A DNA stretch of 64,000 bases from Brachypodium distachyon (GCF_000005505.3 NC_016131.3:53739355-53803354); one strand, 5' to 3'. Counted from the first letter of the stretch, positions 1-12,254 are shown. The notes: generated by a model not told the origin, from the letters alone. Program-made: numbers and translations.

Positions 1-9
1 AAGCCATAC

Positions 10-1644
10 CTTTTTCCTTGCATCTGCTTCAAGTTTCTCATCTTCCAAAGCCTTGCGCTTCTCTTCCAATTTTGTGTAAAACTGCACAATTCAGAAAATA
101 TTATTACTATTCTCAAGACTTGATAACCAAGTCAAATGGCATGTACATACAGTCGCTGAAATGGCATACATACCTCCCCCCTCTTCTCAGCACGGTTGCC
201 ACATATAAAAGTAGGCGGAACAGGAACTGTTGTCTTCTTAGTTTTTCCACCTCTCGCTGAAGTTACAGTTCTGTATGCAGCTCAGGAAAAGCTTAATATA
301 AATGAGGAAACTGCAATCCATGCAATCAGTTATGAATACATCTGAAAAATTTGTTATCTAGGCAATTTTGTGGGGTTAAAATAACAACTGTTAACCAAGA
401 TGCAGACATAGCCATGTAAGAGTGTGGATGTAACTGGAAGCAACATTAACATGACAAAAATAAGGCCCACAGAAGAAACTCAACAATGTCTGGTCTGGGT
501 AAAAGGATACGAAGAAGTAATCGAATATGAGTCCTCTTCTTGACTGTGGGAAGTATTGTCAGATTGTTGAGGCTTCCTGGGTGTCAGCGATGGACTCTGC
601 AATCCACAAAACAGTAACTTTGCGTTAACAGAACAGCCTGATTTCATCTCTAGAAAAGCTTACGACAGTTTGTACCACTCAGAACCACAGCCATGTAAGC
701 AGAAAAGACTTTTATGCTGATAAGAAGTCTGATGTGGAGGTTCAGGTTGATGAAACAAAGTCAAGATGCTCTTAAGTGTGAAAAATAAAGATGGCAGCTC
801 TTTCCTAACAGATAGCTGTTGAAGATAGTCCAAAGACACCATTCCAATAAAAAAAGGAAATATCTTGGTACCATTTTGACGAAAGAGCCTATCCGCAAAA
901 CTATCTATTAAAAACTTCTCAAGGTAATAAGAGCACGACAAGGAATCAGCAGATTTCTTCAAAGAAACAACAACACACATGAGATTATCTTTACTCCTAT
1001 AAAGATGTAATTGGTGGCAGTGGTCTACCGCCTTCAAATCATGGAGATGATTGTGGGTATGAATTATCTGATCTGAGGTCACAGAAAATGACAGTACAAC
1101 ATCCTCTTTAAACATATAGCCTTTAAGTCTGTAGCAATGCATGGGTATTGGGCTAGTGTGACAAAGATGCAGATGAAGCATGCATAGTATGATGCAAACA
1201 AGAGAAAATACCTTCTTAGCCATGCTTGCCGGTGAGGTGCTACTTCTGTCAGAAAGTTTTTCTCCGTTGCTGGTGGAATGAGACACTGAAGTACAAGATA
1301 CTTCTCCGGAAACCCTCCTTTTAGTTGCAAGAGAAAATGGCTGAGGAACAGTATGGTTAGACCCCTTCTGCCCAGTTATACCAGGCTTTGTTGGTGAATT
1401 GGGAAGAGAAGACTTCTGTTCATCAATAAGCTTCGCCGAATAACGACTTGCGGGCAGGTCTTCCTGTGCACTACTATCCATATGTGAGCCTATAAGAGAA
1501 GGGGCCTCTTTCCCTTTCAGAGAATCTTCATCATGGCTGCCACTCATAACTTCTTCGTTATCAGCTTTTCCATTGGATGGACATATAACCACACAATCTG
1601 ATTCTTCATCTGTGGACATTTCTACAACCTCTTTCCCCGTTGGT
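10..1644 (-). CDS. WVD2-like (WDL) TPX2-domain microtubule-associated protein, 3' end outside window
   Basis: Proteins of the WAVE-DAMPENED2-like family bind and bundle microtubules through a TPX2 domain. Four minus-strand coding exons can be joined: 1644-1212, 596-511, 270-174 and 81-10, all with GT-AG borders and matching phase. The first holds an acidic, serine-rich N-terminus with the family motif TVPQPFSLATKRR. The second encodes PRKPQQSDNTSHSQEEDSYS. The third and fourth join as TFICGNRAEKRGE plus FYTKLEEKRKALEDEK, which is the start of the TPX2 domain. The gene leaves the window at the donor GTATGG (positions 9-4). The first in-frame ATG in the 1644 exon is at 1619. The reading frame stays open upstream of it (PTGKEVVE), so the true start may lie in an upstream exon that I could not place. 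Family identity is clear; the exact orthologue is not. Confidence 0.88.
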
Positions 1645-3480
1645 CTGCAGCAAATTAAAAACAATAAATACATGTAAGACTGTGCAGCTGGTGCCTGGAA
1701 GCCACGTCTAATTTAAATCAGAGAGAATAAAATAACAATCCATAATCATAGAGTTAAAAAATTCAAATGTAGCTCTTCAACTACATTTTTACAATTAACT
1801 AGGATAATAACAAGTCAGTCAATCATATGAGTTATCAATGACATGCAAGCAACTATGCCCTGTTGCAAGCAGAAGAATTCCAACTATACTAAAATGCTAA
1901 TTTGCTAAACAAGAGTTACGGTAAGGGCAATCATAAGCAGGCAGGTTATTATTTTAAACTTCCTACCAGCATAAATCACAAATATTAGTATTACACATGT
2001 ATTCCTTAAGTCTTAATCAAGAACTTTATCTAAACTAGAAGATATTCGGTGCATTGGGGATCTGTCTCTTCATCCCTCCAACTTCCAACCGTGAACTAGT
2101 ACACTGTATTATTTGCTTAGCAGCAGGAATTCCTAATGGCAATATATTAATTTACATAGGTGTCACCATAACCAACTCCTAGAATATTAACTATGACAGG
2201 TCCGGAACTCCTCAAGAGAGCCACTAGTTTTCTACACACTGCAGAAAACACCAAAATTCACTTTGAATATTCAAGATTGCTAACCATTACCTATAGGAAC
2301 AAAAGTTCACCTGGCAATAAATACCAACAGTATTTCAAGGCGCCATACAATATTCCAAGGGTGCAATTTAAAATTTCGACAGGACAATACTAACACCATG
2401 GCCACTACGGTCACAACAAATAGCATAGAAACAGCATGATCTGCATTTCAAAAGGAATGCCTACAAGGCACAACACGAGGCGTATATCGTTAGCTACCAC
2501 TAAATTCAATACCACGTAAATAAATTAGAGGTCTTCATGAATTTCTAGCACAATCACAGGCCCACCCATTAGGTATCATTTCACAAAAATTCAAAAATAC
2601 ACACCTAATGATTGCAGTCAAAGCCTCAATCTGCACGAATTATTTTTAAAGATCCGCACGAACGCACCCTTCCAAAACGCGTTGGTTGCACGGAAACCAT
2701 TTCCACGCTCGTCATTGACGCGAACAAAAATTGCGATTAAAGCCCCGACAAATCCTAGTACCATTATTTGGTAACAAAATAACATGCATTTGACTGGTAA
2801 GGATGACATAAAAAAGCCAAAGCTTTCCTTGCACACGCGAAACCCTAGCCACCCCGAGCTAGCAAAAACCAACCAAAAATATTGCAGAAATCACCAAAAA
2901 ATTCGCCAGAATCGTTCACTAGGCCACCCAAATCCAGCAACCAGTATCAACAGAACACCCACAAAAAATTATCCAACAGCACCACGACCACCAGACAAAA
3001 GAGCGAAGCGCCATTACATGCTGCTGTCGACCCCTTTGCCGGGCAGATCCCACCGCCGCCTCGCCGCGGGGTCCCCTCCCCCGCCGTTGGCCTCCGCCGC
3101 CGCCATGGAACGGCACCTGGCCGCCCCGCTCCCTCCCTAGCCTGCCACCGACGCCCTCCGTGAGCGACGAGGCCGCCGCGCCCCGCCGCTAGCTTCCCTC
3201 CCTCTCCCTCTCCCCAAGTCCCCTCTCTCTCGCTGCCGCTGGTGTGAGCTCGTGCGTTTGGGCGTGGGTCACGACCAGGAGCGGTCGGCTGTTTGTGGGG
3301 GCGAGGCGGGGGGCGCTGCAGGTGGGCCCGGCGGTGAGGTTACCGCCCGGGAGGGGTAGAGACAGAAACGGGTAAGCGGCTGGGGATGGTTTGTTTTGGC
3401 TAGCCACGTGGCATTTATTGGTTGGCCACCACGAGTTTTTCCAGGTGTTTTTTCTTTGGACTTTTTGGAGCGTAAATAGT
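1645..3480 (-). promoter_or_regulatory. 5' intron, 5' UTR and GC-rich promoter region of the WDL gene
   Basis: The acceptor CTGCAG next to 1644 shows that an intron continues upstream of the first coding exon. The stretch 1650-2990 is AT-rich and looks intronic. The stretch 3000-3400 turns strongly GC-rich with CT-rich runs, as expected for a grass 5' UTR and promoter. No long conserved ORF is convincing here; the short GC-rich ORFs on both strands look like compositional noise. The first exon and transcription start could not be fixed from sequence alone. Confidence 0.4.
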
Positions 3481-5012
3481 GTTTAGTCGATTTTCTCCGT
3501 GTGTAAATATAGTGTTTTCGCTGTTGGTAAGCGTTTACTATCATTTCTTTTTGGTTGGGAGGTATAACCCGAATTGATGCCTTACCTTGCGTGCATGATC
3601 ATGCTAGACTTGTAGACAACACAAGTGAGCAAGTGCTTGGTTGTAATCTCAGTTGTGGCATGTTAGCCCCTTGCTCGGTTTATTTTCTAGCCAACTTTTT
3701 ATCACATTTGTGATAAAGCAAATTTCCCACCAAAAAAAAAAGAGTGGTGTAGAGGGCAACTTATGCCCTAACACCACGAGCTCCCACTCTTTAACCTCCG
3801 TATTTCACTTATGAAAAAAAAACTTTAACCTTTCACTCTGCAAGTTGAAGCTTTTTACCCCACAAACACGGCTTCAGTCTCAAGAATATCAACTATGGGA
3901 AATAAAAATAAAAGAACTTGATGCAAACCAACTTTCAACCAAACTCATCGCAAATCTTGACTAAATAACCTTTCAGGTCCTGAATACATTTTTCATAAGA
4001 AATACCAAGGAAATAAAATATGTGCTTCTTCGAGGTTGACGATGGCACGGAAGGACATGGGTGATGACCACACCCACATCCGAGCATTCGAAACTCGAAC
4101 CTCTCCTCAGTAACGCCTAGATCTTGAGCTAAAGATTGTGAGAGGGGAGAGAAGGAGAGAGTTACGAACGGCAAGATTGTGAAGAAATTTTTGGATTTAG
4201 ATGTTGGGTAGGAGAAAAAAAATGAGGTCGGATCGGGGGGGCATTATTGGGATCTCTACACATTGTTGTTGTCCAAATTCATGTGCCCATCGCCAACAAT
4301 TTTGCTAACCTTGTGCCGATAAATATATTGGCACGGCTTCAGAAAATGTGTGCAGTCGATTGATCCATAGGTTTATCGTGAGTTCACCGATCCCTACGGT
4401 TTTGGTTTGATAACATGCTTTATGAGTTTAGAAATCTATATGTAAGATATCTTTTTCCCACGACATATATATGTGCTATGCATCATGGGTGCTAAAAATG
4501 CAATTAGCCAGGATTTTTGTGAGCTAAATTCAAACTCATATTTTTTTTCCATTCTTAACCGCTAATTTGATCTGCTTGCCATCATGTAACACCTATGTGG
4601 AGTAGTTAGTCAGTTTATGAATGGGCTGAGGTTTTCACCCCGGAAGATAATACATTTTGGAAATGAATTAATTAATGGATATCGTGATGGAGGTTTGTTA
4701 CAGCTAGCATATCTTCCCTGCACTCTGAGGACTGTTACAGCTTAGCATATTTGTCCCTGCAATCTGATGACCTGTAGAGTATCTTTCTAAGAAGGCAACC
4801 AGAACTGTTTCAAAGTTGCTTCAAAGTAACGGAGAATACGACATTTTCTTCCGTATAAAAGACTATGTACCTGATGTCACTGAATTAATTCATGTTGATT
4901 TTTCTACGGGGAGTAGTTGCAGGAGTATACAACTGTAACTGTCCTGATGTTTTATGCGTACATGCTAGATCAGCTTGGGCTCACCTGCCCTTGTACTTTG
5001 TTTTAAAAAATA
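3481..5012. other. Intergenic, no gene recognised
   Basis: AT-rich sequence without a supported ORF. A stretch at about 3550-3745 ends in an A-run (3729-3739) after TTTGTGATAAAGC, which could be the 3' tail of a retroposed sequence, but no family was recognised. Confidence 0.4.
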
Positions 5013-5143
5013 TACTCCCTCCGTCTCATGCCTCCGTCCCATATTAAGTGACCTTTTATTATATATATCTAGACGTATTTTAATATACAGATACGTCCAT
5101 GTTTAGATAAATTTGAGTCACTTTATATGGGACGGAGGGAGTA
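5013..5143. mobile_element. Stowaway MITE
   Basis: The ends CTCCCTCCGTC and GACGGAGGGAG are inverted repeats flanked by TA. The interior pairs (TTAAGTGAC near the left, GAGTCACTTTATATGGGAC at the right), as in Tc1/mariner-derived Stowaway elements. Confidence 0.9.
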
Positions 5144-7391
5144 TGTCTTTTCGAAGTTCCAGAATCTTCCAAACCGACTCCTGCATGTATGTACGGAAAT
5201 ATGTACATACAATTTTCAAAATCAGGTGAAACAAATATTTACATGTATACATATACGGAGTATATATTGAAATTAATTGTTTGCGGCATGGGATTATTTT
5301 TTTGGTAAGCCTGAGATCAACTTGATCAATTTAACTGTTCAAGAAACCAAAGCAATCCAAATTATATATACATGCATCCCTTAGAAGAGGTGCATTTCTT
5401 GGTGAAGTCGTTGATATTTAATTCAGATGTGAATTAGATCTCGCATAGAAAATACTAGTACCACGTACTCATCTGAAGCCTTTAGCATTTCATTTCCCTG
5501 TTTTGTACTAGTTAGTTGAAATATGGTAGCATTTCCTTTTCATACCTGACTCTTATGTATACTTGACGCTATTGAATTTTCGTTGGTTTTTTTCTACGGG
5601 TAGTGGGTATACACTGTTATACAACAACTACAAATATGGTCCTGGATGTCCTATGCTTTGAACAAAAACGCTATGGGTCCAGGCTATGTATACAACCGGC
5701 CCATGTAGTACGTACGTAGCATATTCTTGAGTTCTTTCTCTGTATGTCATGATTGAAGAACATTATTCAGGAGAAATGAGAGCTAAAGTAGAAATAAGCA
5801 TAACAATTTTGCAGCTTGTGTAACCATGCACTGAAACAAATAAAGTTCTCTTTTAGTTTCTTTCAAATTATAGACAAAGCTTTTTGACTTTTAACGGTCT
5901 CAAAATATGCTCATTTGATCATTATTTACTTTTAACATAAATTACTTAATTACTAATATGCATTTTGCCATCTAACTATACTAGCTAGCTTAAATAGTAA
6001 ACCAATTTGTTTCCATTAATTGGTTGTGAAATTGTTGATTCAGCCACGCAAGCACGCTAGCTGGATTATATAGGAACACGTTTGCTTGGCACAAATAAAA
6101 TTAATGCGTCTTACATATCCTGATTAGGACGAAGTACCGAACCTTTCCGCATATCCAAAAGGGACGTCAACCGATGGGTACTAATGTCAGGTGGCTATCA
6201 TGATAATGTGGGCTTTGAATTGACACACACTTGGTTGTTGTTACTCTGCTTAATTATGATCCCTATTTCTAGCTTCCCTTAGAGCAAGCACATTGCAGGG
6301 GCAGGGTTTGATTTTCTTTCTCTGGCCATTAAACTGATGTGTTCCCTTGCACATCTACCTCCATGTTGTCCCATCTGATCTCTACCTTGCAGTGTGGATC
6401 GATGCTCATGCACTGGATATTTCTCACATCATGCATGCAGGCAGGTAAACAACACCTTTTGCTTTTTATGGAAGCATCGATCATGACATGCCCTGGCTAG
6501 CTTAATTAATTTCCTCCCCTCCGAAATGGGTGTTAATTTGTGTGGTATATTTGTGTTCCATCCAAATAAGTTCTTCAAATCCTGGACAAAATGCTGAAAC
6601 AAAATAAATAAATATAACATTAATTGCTTGCTAGGCAAAGGTTAGGCTCTAAAGCTATAACTCATGAGGACCCTTAATTAGCTTCACGCGTGCATCATCT
6701 ACTCATCCGGTACAACAAATGTAGTAGAACAGCAAAAGGTGGACAAATTAAGCTACACATTCAAGCAAACACTGCTCATTAATAGAGGAGCAGTACAGTA
6801 CTACACATGCATTTTGCTGATTTTCCACACTAACGTACAATGCTTTAATAAGTGCATGCAAAGCATGATAATCCATTAATATGCACGCAACAATTAAATT
6901 GATTGAAATGTCTGTACAACTTCATTGCTCATCAAAATAATCAATCTATTTTTTTTCACCAATCCAATTTCTTGCGTGGCGTGCTTCCATGGTTATTCTC
7001 TAGTCGGCAGGCTGCAGGCATGCCTGCAGCCTCTCTTATCCCAATCCAATCTTGCTGTTAGGTGAAGAAATAATATAAGACATTTTTTTATAGAAGTCTA
7101 CATCGATCCGGTAGTCCCGGCCGTTTGCATTGTCACGCAAATGCAGCTTATTAATCTTCAGCGTGCAGCATCGACAAATTTTTAGTCTGTGTGCCAGTTC
7201 ATTAACCAATGGATCGATAGAACTGAATGTGGTGTAATAGGAACCAACATGGGTCCAAAAACATGGTCAAAATTAATCAAAGTCACCATGATACCAACCA
7301 TGCATCATGCATGCATGCATGATTACGATGCACCGGTCAAAAGATCAATTCTAACTTGAGAATTCGGAATGTATTGAAAAATGAAAAAAAA
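5144..7391. other. Intergenic, no gene recognised; palindrome and CATGCA cluster
   Basis: AT-rich DNA with no supported coding region. Two small features stand out: a perfect 24-bp palindrome at 7009-7032 (half site AGGCTGCAGGCA), and a dense run of CATGCATG motifs at 7297-7323, which resembles RY repeats bound by B3-domain seed regulators. No promoter function can be assigned because no gene starts nearby. Confidence 0.4.
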
Positions 7392-7559
7392 GAGAAAATT
7401 ACACAAAACCACCACATTTGGACAAATGTCTAGGAAAACCACCTTTTAAAAAAAATCCAAATCACCACCGCTTTTGACGCTACCCGTTACGCCGACCACT
7501 AATCTCATGGTTGAAAGCGAATTGACAACGAATCTGATGGTGGGACCCACTTTTCAGGG

Positions 7560-8012
7560 CCAGAGTGGTGCTGTGCTGGCCATTTTGGTCTGACCTGGAC
7601 TAAACCCTTCCCTCATCTATGTCTCTTCTCACGTTGCCCTCGTCATCCCCTCCGACCCCGGCCACTCCTTCGATGCCATGCTCTCTTCCCACGAATCTGA
7701 CGAGCAGGCAAGGCGAAGCAATCGGAGAAACCGTGGTAGATGAGAGGAAGAAGTCGGGGGCAGCGAGGAACAGCGACAACGGATCCAGAAGCAAGCTAAG
7801 GGGGATGCGGAGGGCTGCAAAGGGGAGGCAGCCTCGTAGGCGGCGGCGCCGAAGCAGCAGCGGAGGAAGCTGAGGCCTTCGGGGGGCGGCACCTTCTCGG
7901 GGCGATCCAAGTCGTCCTCGGGCGCAGACGGCAGCTGCAGCCCTGCCTCGTCGGATCTGGAGGCGGCTAGGTCAGCGGCCATGGACGACTAGTGCTTCTA
8001 GAGAAGGAAGTG
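7560..8012. pseudogene. GC-rich possible captured gene fragment inside the MULE-like element
   Basis: GC content rises sharply relative to the flanks, and overlapping ORFs are open on both strands (for example minus strand 7982-7629). No protein family was recognised and the coding strand is uncertain. It continues beyond the solo LTR at 8577-9055, also GC-rich, so the two pieces were probably contiguous before that insertion. Confidence 0.35.
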
Positions 8013-8571
8013 TGTTGAGAAATAGCAATGCATACTTGAGAATATTCTGGACCACTTTGGATAATCGGAGAGTGTTGGGAATTGGTTATGCATATTTGAG
8101 AAGATTCCAGAATAATTTGGATTATTAGAGGAGAAGATATTTACAAGGAGCCATCTAGTGTCATGAGAGAGGATATGAATATTCTAGAGGACTTGAGAGG
8201 TTACTTGAAGAGTGTTGCAATTTATCATGGCAGGACCTAATTAGGGTAAGTTTCAAGAATAAGTGAGAATTCTCTAGAACTAGAATACATGTAGAGTATT
8301 CTAGAGAATTGTAGTGGGATGTACCACATGGTCTTGTACAAGTATAAATAGGGGTGCTCCCCACCTCATAGGTGTACCACAATCACCACAAGTAGAGAAG
8401 TGAGCTACCATGGTAGGGTTGTGTGTAGGGTAGCCACTAAAGAGAGTGTTGTACCAACATTGAAATAGTGAATAAAGTGTTGAGTTCCCACAAGTTTGAT
8501 ATCCCAAGTAGTGTAGTATGCAAAGGTCCTCAAGAGTGGGTGTTAGGGTCGCCGCCCGTAAAATCTCTACA
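8013..8571 (+). mobile_element. Solo LTR with 5-bp target duplication
   Basis: The unit starts TGTTGAGAAATAG, ends AAATCTCTACA and is flanked on both sides by AAGTG (8008-8012 and 8572-8576). This is the signature of an LTR retrotransposon reduced to one LTR by recombination. A TATA-like GTATAAATAGG lies at about 8341. It sits inside the GC-rich cargo of the MULE-like element and so is younger than it. Confidence 0.85.
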
Positions 8572-8576
8572 AAGTG

Positions 8577-9055
8577 CGCGGGCGGCATTACTTCGCCACG
8601 CGCTGCTCTCACCGAGATTTCGTACCTCTACGGGCTCGTACCGCAAGGGGGGCTGAGCACCGGCAGCGCCACCAGGCGGATGGAGGCAGGTGTGGCGAGC
8701 TTGAGGGTGGCGGCGGCAGCCGCGGTTGGACGGAGGCGGGCAAGCGAGCTTGAGGGCGGCGGTGGCCGCGCGCGAACGGAGGCGGCGAGCGGGAGAGCGG
8801 CGGCAGCGGTGGCGCAGAGCACGGGCGCCACGAAGTCGAGCAGCAGGAGCATGGCAGCCATGAAAAAGAGCAGAGCTATTCGGCGGAATTGGCCATGGCT
8901 AGCGAGGAGTCGAGGATAAAGGAGTGGACTGCACTGGCAGGGATCAGACGAGATAGCCCTGCACACTAGAGTGGACTGCAGGAGCACGGACATGGAGCAT
9001 GGCAACCACGAAGAGGAGCAGATCCACAAAGAAGGTTCTTGTCCAACGTAGCGCC
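8577..9055. pseudogene. GC-rich continuation of the captured fragment
   Basis: This resumes the GC-rich cargo right after the solo LTR target duplication. ORFs are open on both strands with alanine- and arginine-rich translations, typical of shadow ORFs in GC-rich grass DNA. No product was recognised. Confidence 0.3.
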
Positions 9056-9058
9056 ACG

Positions 9059-10318
9059 GTGAAAGATCAGTATGGTCGACTAGACGGGGGGGGGGGGTGA
9101 ATAGGTGACTAACAATACCTTTTTTTTTCTTTTCTTGAAAGATACAAACACTTAATCCTAGGGTTTACTAGATTTTCTAAAGTGAATGCAACCCTATAAT
9201 GAAATGCAATAGCCGAAGCAACAATAGATAGCAAGAATGTAAAGGGGAAAAGATACCACACGCGGAGACGAAGATTTCAGCGGAATTCCACCTATTGAGA
9301 TCGGTGTACGTCTCCATTTAGAGGAGTGCTCTACCACAAAGGTAGAGACGCCACGAAGGCTCACTTTATTCTCCAACTCACCACACCACAAAGGTGAGAT
9401 GAGCGCTCACAACACCACAAATGTGAGGTGAGTTCCACTAATGGCTTCCTTGAGGGCGAACGCCGAACCCTTACAAACTTGACTGGGGCAAACTCCACAA
9501 CTCAATCGGAGGTTCCCAATCCAAGCCCCGAGCTCCTCAATCACCAAGGGAGAGCTTGAGGTAACCGCTTCCGTCTAGGGTTCCCAACAACCCAAGAGAA
9601 ACGAAATCCACAAAGAAAACAAGTAGAGTCAACTTGTTGACTTGGTGAAACCCTAGATCAAGATCTTCTCGTCCAATTCTCAAAGAATCAAGAGTTATGA
9701 GTGGCTAGGGAGGGAGATCTTGGAGGTTTAAGTTTGAGGTGTTCTTGGGGTGAGAGGTGGTGTTCTTGGCTGCTTGTTTGCTCAGTTTGCTCGTTGGGGA
9801 CGAATGGGTATATAAATGGGGTCCCCAAAAAATTTAGCCGTTAGGCACTGGTCAGGATAGGCCGATCTTCCGCTGGATAGCCGGAACTTCCGGTCAACCG
9901 GAAGTTCCGCATAATCCCCTGGGACTAACAGAGAGCACCCGGAGGTTCGGACGGAAGTTCACCTGGAATTTCCGCCGCCTGTGAACCAGAAACGCCATAA
10001 CAGCACACTGAAAAATGTTTTCTTCTCACACCTTATTGGGTAGGCTTTTTAGTGGGTGCATTTTGGTGTAGATGTGTACGTGAAATTGATTCACCCGTTA
10101 ACTTCCCTTGTGGATCCCCTCTTAATAGTACGGATGTCCTATGACTCAAATGAACCGAAAAAGCCGCTAAATACCACTACGCTTCTTTCCTTTTTGAGGG
10201 TCCACAATTCATCTTGTGTCGAGTTTTTTATAAATCCTAAAATGCTTAGCATAAGATTAGATAACAAAACACGTTGTCATCACCACCAAAACCACTTAGG
10301 AGAGAAATGCCCTTTCAC
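9059..10318. mobile_element. Unclassified 1.26-kb element, GTGAAAG/CTTTCAC ends, 3-bp target duplication (copy 1)
   Basis: The element begins GTGAAAGATCAGTATGG, ends AAATGCCCTTTCAC, and has ACG on both sides (9056-9058 and 10319-10321). A second full copy with the same ends lies at 47143-48443. Between them the first 500 bp and last 280 bp align clearly, while the middle differs. It encodes no recognisable protein. Here the middle is rich in short palindromes of the CGGAAGTTCCG type. A 3-bp target duplication fits CACTA or Harbinger transposons, but the ends are not CACTA and the target is not TWA, so no class is assigned. Confidence 0.7.
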
Positions 10319-10496
10319 ACGATGGCACTAATATGTGGGTTCCTTTGTCAGGAATTCCGTCAAAACGCACTTAACCAACGAGTCAGTGCGCGGGAGTACA
10401 GCCTGCCTCAAAAGTGGTGGTAATTTGAAAAAAATTAAGAAAAATGTGGTTTTCCTAAACAGTTGCCTCAAATGTGGTGGTTTGCGTAATTTTCTC

Positions 10497-11732
10497 TGAA
10501 AAAGGGCAAGCCTTACTGTACTTGTGTATTATTAATTCCTAAAAAAAATTCTTCTGATTTGTCATCTATACAAATTTCTTTATTATTTTAATTCTAGCTA
10601 GCTTGGACTATGTATGAACTTTGAGCTTCAAACTGAAAATTGAGAATATCCTTTCCCCTTTTCTTGTGTTGAGGGAACGATATGACCTTATAGATAAACT
10701 TGGTGACTTATGACAAAAGTAAAACATCTTATATTTAACAGAGGAGGTAGTGCAGGAAAGATGGCGGGGGCAAAAAATCAAACGTGGTGACCTTGCTGAA
10801 AAGAAAGAAAGCGCCTGACTAGAACGTGAGCTTCATGTTTCGATTTCGGCCACCTGCGATGCACCGCTCTAGAGGGGGAGGTACTATGTACTTGCAGTAC
10901 AAGAAAGCCATAACTTAGGTTTTGACGCAGGATCTCTCACACTCTGGGATAGTCTTCATATGGGTGCAAAATTTTATATGGGTGCAAAATGTAGTTAGTG
11001 TACGTGAAATAGGTTCACTTTAAACCTTTTCTTGTGAATTCTTTCTTAATAGTATGGAGTTTCTATGACTCAAAACAAACCGGAAAGCCGCTGAACTCTC
11101 TACACTTCTTTTCTTTTTGAGAGTCGACGAATCATCTTGTGTCATTTGATATCAATTCTGAAACATTTCAACACACACTATAAATCCACAAATCATGCAT
11201 GTTGTCATAACTCATCAACATGAAAACACTAAGACAAAATGCCCTTTTACCGTTATTAATGAACCAATTATTAACATGGTAACCATGATAGTGTAATCTG
11301 ATAACCAGTGATTTCAAATAATATATTGTCAAAACATAATAAAATGTGGTATTGTTTTGGAGCCCCTGTTGAGACGAACTCAACGTGAAAACGGATTTTC
11401 AATTGGGGATTAATGGTTTAGGAGATGAATTATTTTGAAACTTCAGATTTACTCTACAAATTAACATTTGTACATGCATGCTCGGGTTCCACGTAGCCGT
11501 AGAAGCTCAATTGGAAATCCGCTGCACAAGCCAAGAGTGCGCACGTATTGTGGTTAGATTAACCGAAAACTCGAAAGAATCGTATTTCCTCTGACAAGCA
11601 GGGCCCACCAAAATCCTCCCTATCCTTTCGGGCTTTCCCCTCGCGACCTTCTCTTCCCGGCGTTGCTCCCTCCGACCTCCCCTCCTCTTCGCCCCATCCT
11701 TCTAGAACCTTCCGGAACCCCCACCGGCGAGG
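10497..11732. other. Intergenic stretch holding a third, 5'-truncated copy of the GTGAAAG family
   Basis: About 10975-11253 aligns with the last 280 bp of the 9059 element: the landmarks GTGAAATAGGTTCACT, TCTATGACTCAAA, TCATCTTGTGTC and an end AAATGCCCTTTTAC all match. Its 5' half is missing. The last 250 bp before 11732 become GC-rich and serve as promoter and 5' UTR of the YGGT gene. Nothing else was recognised. Confidence 0.55.
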
Positions 11733-12254
11733 ATGAACGCCCTCCTCGCGTCCCCGTGTACGGGGCCGCCTCTGCTCCGCCCCTTCCCGAGCCCCGCCAC
11801 CCGTTTCCTCCCCGCCAAAACCCTAGCTCCCGGCTCGCTCCGCCTCCCCCGCGGCCTCCGCGCATCCCCGCCGCCGCCGCGTGCCGCCGCGCAGGTGGCG
11901 GCATCGGCCGTCGGAGGGCTCCTGGCCCCGCTCTCGGCGCTGGAGGTCGGGCTGCGGAGCATCAACCTCGCGCCGCTGCGGCCGCCGATCGCGGCGGCGA
12001 TGTCGGCGGCCGTGCGGTGGCTGGGCGTCTACAGAGAGGTGCTTCTGGTCGGGGTGCTCTTCTCCTGGTTCCCTAACATCCCTTGGGACCGGCAGCCCTT
12101 CTCCGCGCTGCGCGACCTCTGCGACCCCTTCCTCGCCCTCTGCCGCGAGGTCATGCCGCCCGTGTTTGGCCGCAAGCTCGACCTTAGCCCGCTCGTCGCA
12201 TTCATGGCCATCGACATCCTCATCATGATCCTTCGCCCACAGCCGCGCATGTGA
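11733..12254 (+). CDS. YGGT family protein (YlmG homologue), probably plastid-targeted
   Basis: YGGT/YlmG proteins are small membrane proteins. Plant members sit in plastids and have been linked to nucleoid distribution and thylakoid complex assembly. This single-exon ORF gives 173 residues. Residues 1-60 are rich in S, P, R and A and poor in acidic residues, as in a transit peptide. The hallmark VLFSWFPNIPWDRQPFSALR at about residues 108-127 is followed by DLCDPFLALCREVMPPVFG and DLSPLVAFMAIDILIMIL, which form the usual two-helix unit. The ATG is the first in a GC-rich leader. TGA is followed after two bases by GTATGT, a plausible donor of a 3' UTR intron. Identity is firm; which YLMG subclass is uncertain. 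Confidence 0.9.
   Translation: MNALLASPCTGPPLLRPFPSPATRFLPAKTLAPGSLRLPRGLRASPPPPRAAAQVAASAVGGLLAPLSALEVGLRSINLAPLRPPIAAAMSAAVRWLGVYREVLLVGVLFSWFPNIPWDRQPFSALRDLCDPFLALCREVMPPVFGRKLDLSPLVAFMAIDILIMILRPQPRM

Larger units (their letters stand above)
7392..10496. mobile_element. Non-autonomous MULE-like element with about 100-bp terminal inverted repeats
   Basis: The left end GAGAAAATTAC at 7392, followed by ACAAAACCACCACATTTG, is inverted at the right end, which finishes CAAATGTGGTGGTTTGCG then TAATTTTCTC at 10496. Similarity of the arms continues for roughly 100 bp. The flanks begin TGAAAAA on both sides, a plausible decayed 9-10-bp target duplication. No transposase is present. The interior holds GC-rich segments (7560-8012 and 8577-9055) that look like captured gene pieces (Pack-MULE style), plus a later solo LTR and a later GTGAAAG-ended element. 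Superfamily assignment rests on the long arms and flank length. Confidence 0.7.

Noticed and set aside
2919..3544. Overlapping GC-rich ORFs on both strands near 3 kb
   Set aside because: They lie in the GC-rich promoter and leader of the WDL gene, overlap each other in several frames and show no domain.
4085..4105. Possible tRNA T-arm (CGAAACTCGAACC)
   Set aside because: No acceptor stem, anticodon arm or D-arm could be placed around it.
11620..12250. Long ORFs on the opposite strand and in other frames of the YGGT gene
   Set aside because: High GC leaves all frames open. Only the frame with SWFPNIPWDRQP matches a family.
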